Below are positions 12,047 through 22,318 of a stretch of DNA of 64,000 nt, in pieces. Under the pieces are notes generated by a model, which searched no databases, was not told the origin of the DNA, and was given only the letters and a program-made list of their open reading frames with translations. A program made the position numbers and the translations under genes. This DNA is from Parietaria judaica (Eukaryota; Streptophyta; Magnoliopsida; Rosales; Urticaceae), in assembly GCA_954871525.1 (NCBI GenBank), contig OX940871.1, positions 18,723,086 through 18,787,085 on the forward strand, read 5' to 3'. Numbering within the stretch: position 1 is the stretch's first letter; each line of letters begins with the position of its first letter.

Positions 12047-12651
12047 TAATCTTACTGTGATAGTCGAACTGTGATCATTGATTCGCGCAGGAATACATTA
12101 TCGAATAACCTTCCTTCGTCTATTGACTCGGGCACGAATGTTAGACTCGGGTCATTAAAATCGTATTCTCAAGAACTCGAATTTGAAGACACAAAGGTCT
12201 GATTTTTTATTTCATCATCAACTTAAGGAATTACAAAGCAAGAGAATGAGAATATAAAGAGTCTTTGTTTCTCAAAGAAAATAAAAAGAGAATCAAAACT
12301 TAAAATGAAAATATAATTGTTTACAAACACTGCTAGTGACGGGCAAAAAAAATGAAGAAGTAAATGGAAGCAAATAAATCGGAGATTTCAGATTGATAAA
12401 TGATGAGATCTTCGCATTTAATTCTCGATCTTTCGATCTATGATTCGTGGCATCACCTTCTCACGTACGCTAAGTAATCACGATTTTGTACTGCTGGGCT
12501 ATAAATGCTTGATGATTAAGTTTGATCCAAGGTATTGGAGGCAATATTGGCTTTATATACACAATTTTAGTTATAGGTATGTGAGAGGTCCTTTTCTGTA
12601 AATATCAAACAATTAGTTTGTCATATATATACCAACTCCTTCTTCGTTGTA
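12047..12651. other. Spacer between two transposons
   Basis: AT-rich DNA with no supported gene. Confidence 0.5.
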
Positions 12652-14661
12652 TATTCATGAGGTTTTTGCGGCAAACGTAGCCAACTTGTGGCCATTAGGA
12701 CACTTATATGTCCAATGCGAAAAAACTGCGGCAATAAGACCTAAACTTCCTTAAGTATGTTGCATGCAAAATTCCATCCAATTAAGGAGTGACGTTGACA
12801 CGTGGAGTTAACAGACGTTATAAATGGGTTAACTGTGGGTCCCAGTTTCCATGTGGACGTCGACTCACTATCTGCTCATATGGTGTAAAAAAATTAATTT
12901 AAAAAAATAAGAATAATGATTACTCTTAAAAACTGAAACGTTTTAATTACACACACTCATTACTTTGATTAAGTAATAAATTTTATTAGCATTAAAAAAG
13001 CTAAGGAATATGTAATCCTCTCCTCACCATTTTCAAAACACTCGACCATTTAGCTTCACCATCTTTCTCTCTCTCTGTAGCTCTACGAACCCTTTTCTGC
13101 GAAACCCTAACTCCGACGAAGAGATGCCTTGATCCCTGAAGAGACCCACGTCTCAAACCTCCTCCAACTACAGTATGTGCTCTTGTTCTTTAGAGGTTTG
13201 AGTTTTTTTTTTCGTTCGATCATTAAAAAGTTTGTAACTTTCTTGTCTACGAGTGTTTGATAATGGTTTTGAACAACTTAAACTCAGTAAAAATGGTTCC
13301 TTTGATGAAAATTTTGCATTTTTCTTCACTTCGCCTCCAGAGAGTTTTGGTGTTTAATTTTGGGTTCTGGGGTTTGATGATCTTCTCACTTCGTATTATC
13401 CTTCTTCTTAATGTATTTTTTTTTTTGTTACCTTGGCCACGTGCGGGTATGAGTGTTCGCCCACCAAAATTCACATTTTTGCCGGGTCGTCCTAAGAGGA
13501 AGATAAGCCGTTCAGCCAGTGAGCCAGCACGTGGAGCCACCAAAGCATCCCGGATTGGCCAGATCAATTGTTGCTGTAACTTTGGGGTGCAGGGACATAC
13601 TCGCCGGACTTGTACCAACCCGCTTCAAACCAGGTACAATCATATATACATGAGGTTTTTGCGAAATAAGTCTGGTTTATTTAACTTCGGAAAAACTCGA
13701 TGTTTGATTTATATATCAGGGTCTGTGTATAAAATCGTTTAAGCCCAAGATAGCTAAGAAGATGGGCAGACCATTGAAGGGCGATGTCACTCTGGCAACA
13801 CTGACGAGGCGCGAGCGGCGGGCAGCACGTCGGGCTAAGCAGGCATCTGAGGCATCATCTAGTTAGGCAACCACGCAACCCGGTCAGGCAAGCACCTAGG
13901 CAACCCCACCACCACCACCATCCCAAGCTAACTAAAGATCAGGTCCATGGTGACATTATGTATGTATTTAGGTCAATCACTCTTTTTTAGAACAATATTA
14001 AGTAGGTTAAGGTCCATGGTTGAAGGCATTGTTATATACTAAGGCCCTACTATTTGTGGTATTTTTGCCCTTATTTTGGAACAGCGTCGGTCTTTCGTGT
14101 TTGTGGTATGTTTGGATCAATATTGGTACTTGGTATTTGTGGTAAGTATGTGATTTATTGGAACAAGGTTATATTATGTTGTGGTATTCTATTGTTGATG
14201 ATTTTCGAAATTTATTGCTCTATATGTCATTCCTTTAAAAATAAACATGTCATTTTTCCAAAAAAAAAAAGACATGTCGCATAAACTGTCAAAAAACATG
14301 TCGTTTGTGTTGACAGTGGAGCATGTCGTTTAAGGTGACCAAAAAATGCTTGGGGAATTAATGTCGTTATGAATTAAAAACGTTGGGAAATTATCACATT
14401 TTTTAATTGGTAAATCTGTAAAATAAAAAAAGTAAATCAATATCCACATGGAAAAACAATTGAAACGTGGCAAAAAAGGAAACAGTCAGCGAATCCACAT
14501 GGCATGCTTGCTAACAGTCAGATAATTAATTGGATGGAATTTTTCATGCAACATACTTAAGGAAGTTTAGGTCCTATTGCCACAGTTTTTTCGCATTGGC
14601 CATATAAACGTCCAAATGGTCACAAGTTGGCTACTTTTGCCGCAAAAAGCCCTATTCATGA
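12652..14661. mobile_element. Mutator-like element (MULE), decayed, with 9-bp target duplication
   Basis: A 1992-bp element at 12661-14652 is flanked on both sides by the perfect 9-bp direct repeat TATTCATGA (12652-12660 and 14653-14661), the hallmark target-site duplication of Mutator superfamily elements. Long terminal inverted repeats of about 125 bp (12661-12785 and 14526-14652) share TTTTTGCGGCAAA, GTAGCCAACTTGTG and CCTAAACTTCCTTAAG in inverted orientation. Internally it keeps only a fragment of a transposase C-terminus (13440-13620, see separate entry), so it is non-autonomous. Confidence 0.9.
13440..13866 (+). pseudogene. MULE transposase C-terminal zinc-knuckle remnant
   Basis: One frame reads RPPKFTFLPGRPKRK followed by NFGVQGHTRRTC, which matches the PGRPKK linker and CCHC zinc knuckle at the C-terminus of plant MuDR/MULE transposases. 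The second cysteine of the usual CxxC pair is replaced by Phe, and the catalytic DDE domain is absent. A short downstream frame (13762-13866), starting MGRPLKGD and ending in a basic RRERRAARRAK stretch, may be the same protein after a frame break or intron. It lies inside the MULE, and no complete protein is possible. Confidence 0.75.
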
Positions 14662-15147
14662 AGAGATCAATAAATTCAGAGATGTATTTTTCACAGTTCT
14701 TCAATTCTTTGGTGAAGAACATTTTTTAAGACATGAATTCTCCACGAAATAAACAATCATGAGTCAATAGATAATAATAAAATCATTAATTCTTATCAAA
14801 TTTGGTCCATATATTTATCATCAGTGTGCGACTTTGATCACTACATTGAAGCAAGGTATTAAATTTCTCGAATATCCATCGGCATGCCTATCGAAAATCT
14901 TTTTTCGAGGATATGCGAAACGATATATCCATCGACATATCTATCGATTTACATATGAGATACCAATCGACAAACGATATATCCGTAAAATGAAAAGTGC
15001 GAAACGACATCGGCAAGCAGTATTTAAAACCTTGCATTGAAGTAAACATAGCACCATATCCAATACTTCTAACTAAGCATAATTATTTTGGCTAATTTAT
15101 ATCGAGACTTAAATCATAAACATATATATATATTATATACATACACA
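14662..15147. other. Spacer between MULE and hAT element
   Basis: AT-rich DNA without a gene. Around 14890-14980 there are several TCGA..TATCG-type short repeats (for example ATCGACATATCTATCG). Confidence 0.5.
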
Positions 15148-15890
15148 TATACATATAGAGCTGAAACTCGCGATCGCTGACACGTGGTCGCGACTCGTCG
15201 CGACGTGCAGGAGAGGTTCGCGATTTCTCGCGATTACAGCCACTTCATCACGATTTGTCGCGAAGTGGGAGCGTGATGTGGAGGCTGATCCGTGTGCTTC
15301 CTTCTCGCCCAATGAGGAGGTGCCACGTCGCCGATCCGAGGGGAGGAAAATGTGTGTTTGTTTGTGGCGTAAATAATCTACTTTTCACCCGAAATTTATC
15401 ATCCAAACACAATTTATACCCACTCTAATTGAATTTTAACCCTAAAATTTCAAATTTCAAAATTTATTCACCCACTATCTCCTCACAAATATTCACCCAC
15501 TTCACCCACCACAATAATTATTCAACCCCCAGTCTCCTCAAACCCTATATATACCACCTCTCCCACCCTCATTTCCTCACACCAATCTTCCATATCTCTC
15601 TCTAATTCTCTCAATTCTCTAAGTTTTTTCCCTCTAAAGCTCTCAAGTTCTCAAGTTTTAAAGTTTTATTTTTTAGGATCATAGACGCGGCGGTAGTTTC
15701 GGGGGTCGAAGGACGGCTAGGATCAATCGCAGCCTACATTTGACGACTACATTCCCGTTATGCTACCCCAAGAAATATTTCCCTCCCCTCCAAATCCAAA
15801 TTATCTCGATGATACCCAACGGTCTCTAAGACCTAGTTTAACCCATCGATGGGCATGCACGACGCCAATATGAATCTTGTGTCCTGATAA

Positions 15891-16271
15891 TTGGTCGACG
15901 TTGTACATCAATCTAGAGTGGTGAGAAACAACGATTCATTTTTCAACCTCATGTTTCAAGACAAAATCCGTGAAGAAGCCGCCGACGACGAAAAAACTCA
16001 ACGACCCGATGATGCATCTCAACGACGCGATCGTGCCGAGGAGGATCTTCCGACTCCGCGCTCGGTCCATTCCTCTGTTGTTGGCTCGTACCACCAAGGT
16101 TCTCCTCAACCTTCATCAAGAAATCGGCGAAGCCTCCGTCGGTCGTACTCGACGTGCTCGACGTCCGTCAATCGGGTAATAACTGTTAGGAATTTTTCTA
16201 TTTTATTAATAATTAGTAAGTTAGTACTTAGTAATAAATTAATAATAAATAAGTTAGTACTTAGTAATTAA
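15891..16271 (+). pseudogene. N-terminal exon remnant of the hAT element
   Basis: An open frame of about 126 codons precedes the BED-finger region and is rich in Arg, Ser and Asp. I recognise no domain. Its position suggests the 5' coding part of the hAT transposase or a second element-encoded frame. The support is positional only. Confidence 0.35.
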
Positions 16272-17903
16272 ATAAGTTAATTAAATAAGTTAAAAAAATA
16301 AAAATTGTAATTTTTATGTGTGGTGATAATTATAAAGTTTTTAAGGATTATGATGTCTTAGAAAGATTGGTTTTTAAATAAGGTTTGTTGTGCATTCTCC
16401 TCCAAGCTAGCCTGGGAACCTCGGGGAGTTCTGTCTAGAAAAGCGTGGGCCTAAAGCGAGATCATAACAACATTTCCAGTCGATCTGGCCGTGGAACCTC
16501 GGGGAGTTCCGTCCAAAAGAGCCTGATAATTATTTCCACACATATAAAATACCATTTTTAATTTTGTTAGTTTAATTTTTTAACTATATGAAATTTAATT
16601 AAATCAATATGATTAATATTAAACTCGTGTAATATTCCTTTTGTTTTAATAGAGCAAATCCTTCGGGCTTGGCGTGAGGAAGACCAAACACTGCCCAAGT
16701 GTGGAACTTTTTTCATGAAGATCGACGGGTGGAGAATGGCTAACGTATTAAACTCGCCACGTGCAAAAAGTGCGGGCATAGTCTAGATGCGACGGAGGAC
16801 CTGGGAACCGGCTACTTGAAGCGACACGCAAGGGTATGCTTCCCAACCGGGGAGACTGATGAGGTAAACACATCACAGGTATGTGCTATTTTTGCTGTTA
16901 ATTTACGGAAATGGACCCTCGAATGGATTATATCTACAGGCGTGCCGCTGAGTTTTGTCAAAAATCATGCGCATACACGATATATGCAAATGATAGAGCT
17001 AACAAGTTTGGATTAGACAATAATACACGATGGAACTCTACGTATCTAAGGATTTCAGTTATATGTAAGCAGAGGCTACCTTTGGACCACTTCCTCGGAA
17101 TGGAACTCGAGCCCCAGGCGCGGATCACGAAGGCGGAATGGGTAACCGCATTGAAATTCACCAACTTTCTCAAACCCTTTTATGCTATTACTTTAAATTT
17201 TTCTAACAAAAAAAGACCTTCTTTGAATCATGGTCTTTCGGGTCTAATCAAATTACGTGTGCTTTTAAAGAATTCAAAAATGACCCTATTATTTCTCCCC
17301 TTATTCCGGGAATGGTTGCAAAATTCCAAACTTATTGGGATCCACCCCCGTTTTCGTTTTCCTTCGGTGCTATACTAGATCCTTGACGTTCGTTTACTTT
17401 CGGGCCAATGATGTTAGCAGTTGGGGAAAACATAGGGGTGGATTACACTGATTATCTTAAGGTTTTTAATGAAGCGTTTTATGTTGTACAGTGAATACGT
17501 CCGGCGGTTCCCACTGTACACCGTCCTCGCGGAGCAAAGGGCATTGATGGAAAGCCCAACTAAAACCGGACTAGCGTTTAGCCGGAGACTCAAGCAACGA
17601 TTAGATCGTGGGGAATATTGGGATCCGGTACGCCACCGGTACGGGCGGACGACACGGGAGGCGCACCGGAAGAAGTGAAGCGGTAGTACGGCATTCGGGT
17701 CGACGATGAATCAGATGAGTTCAATGTGATCAAGTGGTGAAAGAATAACCGAGACAGATTCCCGATATTGGCGAGGATGGCGAGGGATATATTTCCATCC
17801 CCATTTCAAGCGTTGCTTCGGAGAGCGCATTCAATACGGCTCAGTATATCATCGACGAGCGTAGGGCGTCAACAACCAACACACACGTCGAGCAAATAGT
17901 GGT

Positions 17904-20900
17904 GTTGATGTTGGGCATATCGCCCTTAAACAATGTTTTTCTTTACCCATTTTAAAAGTTTATGACATCACTCTTAATAAAGAATGCACTTATTATGACA
18001 ATATTTTCTATAGTTCTTTATGTATGAAACGAATGTAAATCCATAGTTCATAATGGAATGCAATTGTAATATCCCATCACACCGGAGCCATTGTGAAGAA
18101 GAATTGATAGATGCAATAAATGAACTTAAATGTATCCGTGACTTAATTAAGCGGGTGGGAGCCTCTTAATTGACAAAGTCATTAATGTGACTAAATGGAG
18201 AAAATTCTATTCTGGATAGATAATGTGTGTCATACCGATTAAGTGCATTAAGTATAAAGTGTCTTTGTACTGGATAGGACTTGACCAAGTTCTGAAAGTT
18301 TCTCAACTAAGACCGTCACTGACAACTTTGAACTAAGTCGTAAAAGATGATCAAATGGTAATTAATCTAAATCCTGAAGTGATCTTGAACCCCGACTTTT
18401 AGCTTGATTGTTCTTTGATTTGCTAGTTAAAGAACACAACATAACGCTGTTCCCAAAGCCGTTATATTAGGAACATGATAGTCGACAGGGAAGGGTAGCT
18501 CGATCACATATATGGATATCACTTAGCTTTTTACTAGGTCAAGATGATTCCCGGAATTGTCGGTCGTGAGAAGTAGTACAAGGACTCATGCGCAGCTTAC
18601 GTCTCGAAATCGTAAGTGAGTCGTCTACAATACCACCGATGGAATTCAGGAAGAAAAGCACTGAGGGGCTAAACGGTAAATTGCCTGCTCAAGTGTGAAT
18701 CATCAATTGAAAGATTGATCACTGGAATTCGATTATATCACTGGACACCTTGAGACAAAATGAATATATTATTCGCATCACTAAAGAGTACAGCTTCGGG
18801 TTTTTAGTGGAGTAACACCGGAGTTAACGGACCAATCCATTGGAGCTTAAGTGATGGGGGTCCATGGTTCCCAGGATAGCTTTTTAAAGGACCAATCGTA
18901 CATTAGAATATTTGTTACTCTAATTTATGATAGAACTATTGAAACTGAAGCTTGTGTTAAGTTTTGGAAAGTTTCAAAAAGTTGCGGCAAAAGTACCTTA
19001 GGTTTGCCAAAGAAATAGCTAATCGGAAAAATTTCCAAACTGGAATAAATTGTCAATATCAATATTGTAATAAATTTAATTCTAAGAGTTTTTCCTTCTA
19101 TGACTTTATGTGTAAGATCAACAGAGAAAAATATATGAATTATAGATCATAACAAAAGGTTATGTTAATTCATGAGAATTACTTAAAGATAAAATTAATG
19201 GGCTAGGTCCATTGGGTTTAATCTTGGCTGATGGTAAGAGAGAAAATTCTACCAAGCCTTGGTGGATAAGCCCACTAGGCATTTTCCTTATCATATTTTA
19301 ATAAAAGATTAATTATGTTAATTATCATGATAAACATATAAGGCAGATTTTGAATCATGGAAATTACTAGGGGTGCAACCGGGTAGGGTACCCTGTTTTT
19401 TCGAGGTACCCGGTACCCGGTACCGGAATCCGGGTATCTGAAAACTTGTACCCGGAACCGGTACCCTGAAATCCGGGTACTCTGTTTCCGGGTATTTTTA
19501 TTTTGATACCCGGTACCCGGTTTTGAGAACCGGGTCCGGGTACCCGGTTTTACCATGTACCCTGTTTTTTTTAATATATATATATATATTATTTAAAAAT
19601 AAAAACATACATTCATCTTAAAAAAAACTGCATAAAAAAATAATCTCGCACATTAAGCATAAAAGAAAAAAGAGCCCAAAATGCATAAAAAATAGTCCGC
19701 ATCAAGTATAACATAGTCCCGCGAAAAAAGAAAAAAAGAAACATAGTCTCTGGCATCGAAGGGAGGCAGGATTTTGATGAAGTCGGCGAGATAGGAGAGA
19801 GGCTGGATAAATGAAGTCTAGCCCTAGTGTAGAGTAGTAACTCTAAAAATTAAATTACCATAAAAATAAAAGACAAAATTAAAACAGGGTAATAAACCGG
19901 GTACCGGGTACCCGGTTTTTTTAATTTTACTACCCGGTACCCGGAACCTGAATTCGGTTCCGGTTTCGGTTCCGGTTATTAAATCCGGATACTAATCCGG
20001 TTCCGGATAATTACCCGCTTTTTCGGGTATTATTTGCACCCCTAGAAATTACCAAGCTTGGTTACCAAGCAATGAGTTGGCGATTCAAGCATGGTAGAAA
20101 TCGAATTTTATATGTTATGGTAATTCAAGATACTAATTAATCATATTCAAATATGGTGTTAATCTAAATTATATAAATAAGAATTGTATCATGAATATTA
20201 ATTGTGCATGAATCATAAGAACTTGATTTGCAAGTTTTAAATAAATATTTATATTGCATGAGAATTAATATTGATTGATTTATGACATTATTTAATTGAT
20301 ATGTTATTTACAAATAAGGAAAATATTGATAAATCATGAATCACCTAATTTGATTTAATTGGAATTAATTCTATGTTAAAAATAATAATGGAAATCGCAT
20401 AAACCTATTCTTGGAATGGGATTGGATTTCTTGGTATTTATTTTAAATAAAGAAAATATATTCCCTTGATTAAAATATGATGAAATCGAATTTTGCCTTA
20501 TGTGGGTAACATTTAATTTTCATGATACATATTTAAATCATATGAAATTAAATCTTAGGTATTTTAATCATAATAATTTTGACACCTATCTAAATGGGAA
20601 GGTTGGAATTAGTTCTTGATTGATTTATAATCAACACTAATTGGGGTCAATTGATTGACACTAATTAAGGTTGATTGATATATCTATAATAGGAAGTAAT
20701 GTGTGCATGCCCTTTTACTATAAATACAAGGCATAGGCATCACATTCAACACACACTCTCACATGCAAAACTCGAGTTCTCTCTCTCAAAAGAGCTCTCG
20801 AATTCTCTATCTAGAAATTCGGCTAGTCTATAAGCAACGAAGTTCCGTCAAGCAAAGCCCACGCTTTGTGTACGAGGAAGTTCTAGAGAATATCCCGGAA

Positions 20901-21311
20901 GGCTTTGGGAGTTTCCTTGTCGTCTTAGAAGTCGTGCGGAAGCTCTACTCAGCCTCCCTAGGCGCATTCATCAAGACCGGCGGAAGCTCTGCCCAAATTC
21001 AGAAAGCGCAATAGAAGTCATCGTGAGATTTAGGTACGGCCTTATGCATTGGGTAAATAAATGCAAAATCATTTTATTGCTTTATTTATTTCCTTGGCTT
21101 GAATTAATAATTATGTGTTTGAATAAATAACTAATTAATTAACCGATCGAATCTCCGGTATCTTGGTGCTCGATTCTAGAAAAGGAAGTAACATGGGGAA
21201 GTGTAAAATGGGCCTTTCCGTGTAAAACAAATTTTTAAAGGTTACCCCGATGGATCGAGGGCCCATCCCGAGATATGACGGAGGGGACATTAATATTTTC
21301 CCAACAGTTGA
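17904..21311. mobile_element. Probable solo LTR (TG...CA, 5-bp target duplication), itself interrupted
   Basis: The insertion begins TGTTGGGCATATCGCCC at 17909 and ends TTTTCCCAACA at 21306, a TGTTGGG/CCCAACA short inverted pair typical of LTRs. It is flanked by the perfect 5-bp repeat GTTGA (17904-17908, 21307-21311). No gag-pol frame and no internal long direct repeat are visible. A TATA box (CTATAAATACAAGG, about 20719) suggests an LTR promoter. After removal of the nested MITE the length is about 2.7 kb. This fits a long solo LTR left by unequal recombination. A non-autonomous LTR element is the alternative. Confidence 0.75.
19360..20052. mobile_element. hAT-type MITE of 677 bp with GGTACCCGGTACC-rich body
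   Basis: The element at 19368-20044 starts TAGGGGTGCAA and ends TTGCACCCCTA, a perfect terminal inverted repeat. It is flanked by the perfect 8-bp duplication GAAATTAC (19360-19367, 20045-20052), which is diagnostic of hAT. The body carries many copies of a GGTACCCGG/CCGGTACC palindromic phrase near both ends. It has no coding capacity and sits inside the LTR element, so it is the youngest of the three nested insertions. Confidence 0.92.
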
Positions 21312-21938
21312 ATGATTTGCTGTTCCGCAACCCCGTGATAGCCGAACGGTCTGCACCAACCGCACTGGAGTCTGGAGCTAATGACTGAAAGGTTTAACGC
21401 CTTATTCCCCGAGTGATGCAAAGTTAGCGCCAATAATGATGTGCTCTTTCCTCTCTTGGTTTTAAGTCCCTAAGGAGGGTTTTACAAGAAAGGTTTTAGT
21501 GAGGCATCTTGTAATATTTACACTGAATATTTACAGCTTTCTTCCACCTTAATATTCACTACGAATAATAAAAAAAAATTAAAATATCTCATTTTATCAT
21601 ATTTATTTATTTGTTAATTAAATTTGTTAAAATTAGTAATATGTTACGAATTAATATTTAGTAACATATCTTACAAATTAAAAATTAACATAAATAATAT
21701 TTATACTTAAATATAACTTTGAAATAATTAACAAAGTTTAATAATTAAATTCGGGTAAAAACTAATAAAATTAAATATTGGAAACAAATAGGAACTTTTG
21801 CTGCAAAACTGCACCCTCCTTTCTCGCGAAATCGCGAGTCTCCTCTCCTCGCGACGCATCGCGACGTGCCTCCTCGCGATTTTGGCGATTCTGATCGCGA
21901 CCCATCGTAAGGACGCGAGTTGCAGCTCTATATACTTA

Positions 21939-22318
21939 TAAGTTGGATAAATAAAAATTACAAGTGTTTAGAAGTTTTTGTTTGTTTGGTTATGATTAGT
22001 TTTAGTAAAACCAAAATAAATTATATTTGCGGTAAACACCATTAATTGAAGGAGCAAATCAAAATTAAATTATTTAATAAGATTTTCTATATATGGAATA
22101 TTAAATTAGCGTTATGGCTCAGCCAAGTCTCTATATATAATAACAAGACTGTTGCCTAAATGATACAAGACAATCAACAAAGAAACAAGGTACGTGTTCA
22201 CGATGAGTTGTAATTTGCTCTTACTCATAGAGATAATCACAACTATATATATACACATATATTGTAACTATATGCGTGTGTTTATGCTATATGCTATGCA
22301 TGAAGGCGACAGATAACC
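21939..22318. other. Upstream region of the oxidosqualene cyclase gene
   Basis: Directly abuts the hAT element. A possible TATA box (CTATATATAAT around 22131) precedes the cyclase ATG by about 190 bases. No other gene is visible. Confidence 0.45.

Larger units (their letters stand above)
16650..21390 (+). pseudogene. hAT transposase pseudogene, split by LTR insertion
   Basis: Fragments appear in the correct order. A BED zinc finger (VWNFF, then CKKCGHSLDA, then GYLKRHARVC, 16690-16850) has an in-frame TAA just before CKKCG. The RNase-H-like core follows (NNTRWNSTY, then AEWVTALKFTNFLKPFY, 17015-17200). The C-terminal dimerisation region (ISIPISSVASESAFNTA, then IDERRAST) is at 17790-17880. 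The frame is then cut at 17908 by an LTR-type element and resumes at 21312 with NDLLFRNPVIAERS. Removing the insertion with one copy of its target duplication restores a continuous reading frame across the junction. At least one stop and apparent frameshifts make the gene non-functional. Confidence 0.85.
15148..21938. mobile_element. hAT transposon, 6.8 kb including nested insertions
   Basis: The element spans 15156-21930. Its ends are inverted repeats: left TAGAGCTGAAACTCGCG, and the reverse complement of the right end TAGAGCTGCAACTCGCG. The flanks TATACATA (15148-15155) and TATACTTA (21931-21938) form an 8-bp target duplication with one mismatch, as expected for hAT. Both subterminal regions are packed with TCGCGA / GTCGCGAC motifs (15170-15260 and 21820-21905), likely transposase-binding sites. 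Inside is a broken hAT transposase, interrupted by a TG...CA LTR-type insertion at 17909-21306. Without that insertion the element is about 3.4 kb, a normal hAT size. Confidence 0.9.

Noticed and set aside
16400..16520. Repeated GGAACCTCGGGGAGTTC phrase twice in 80 bases, considered as an RNA gene
   Set aside because: It does not fold into a recognisable tRNA or snoRNA and lies within the decayed hAT element, between its coding fragments.
19380..20030. Dense GGTACCCGG repeats suggesting a regulatory or CRISPR-like array
   Set aside because: Unit spacing is irregular, and the block is bounded by hAT ends with an 8-bp duplication, so it is a MITE body.
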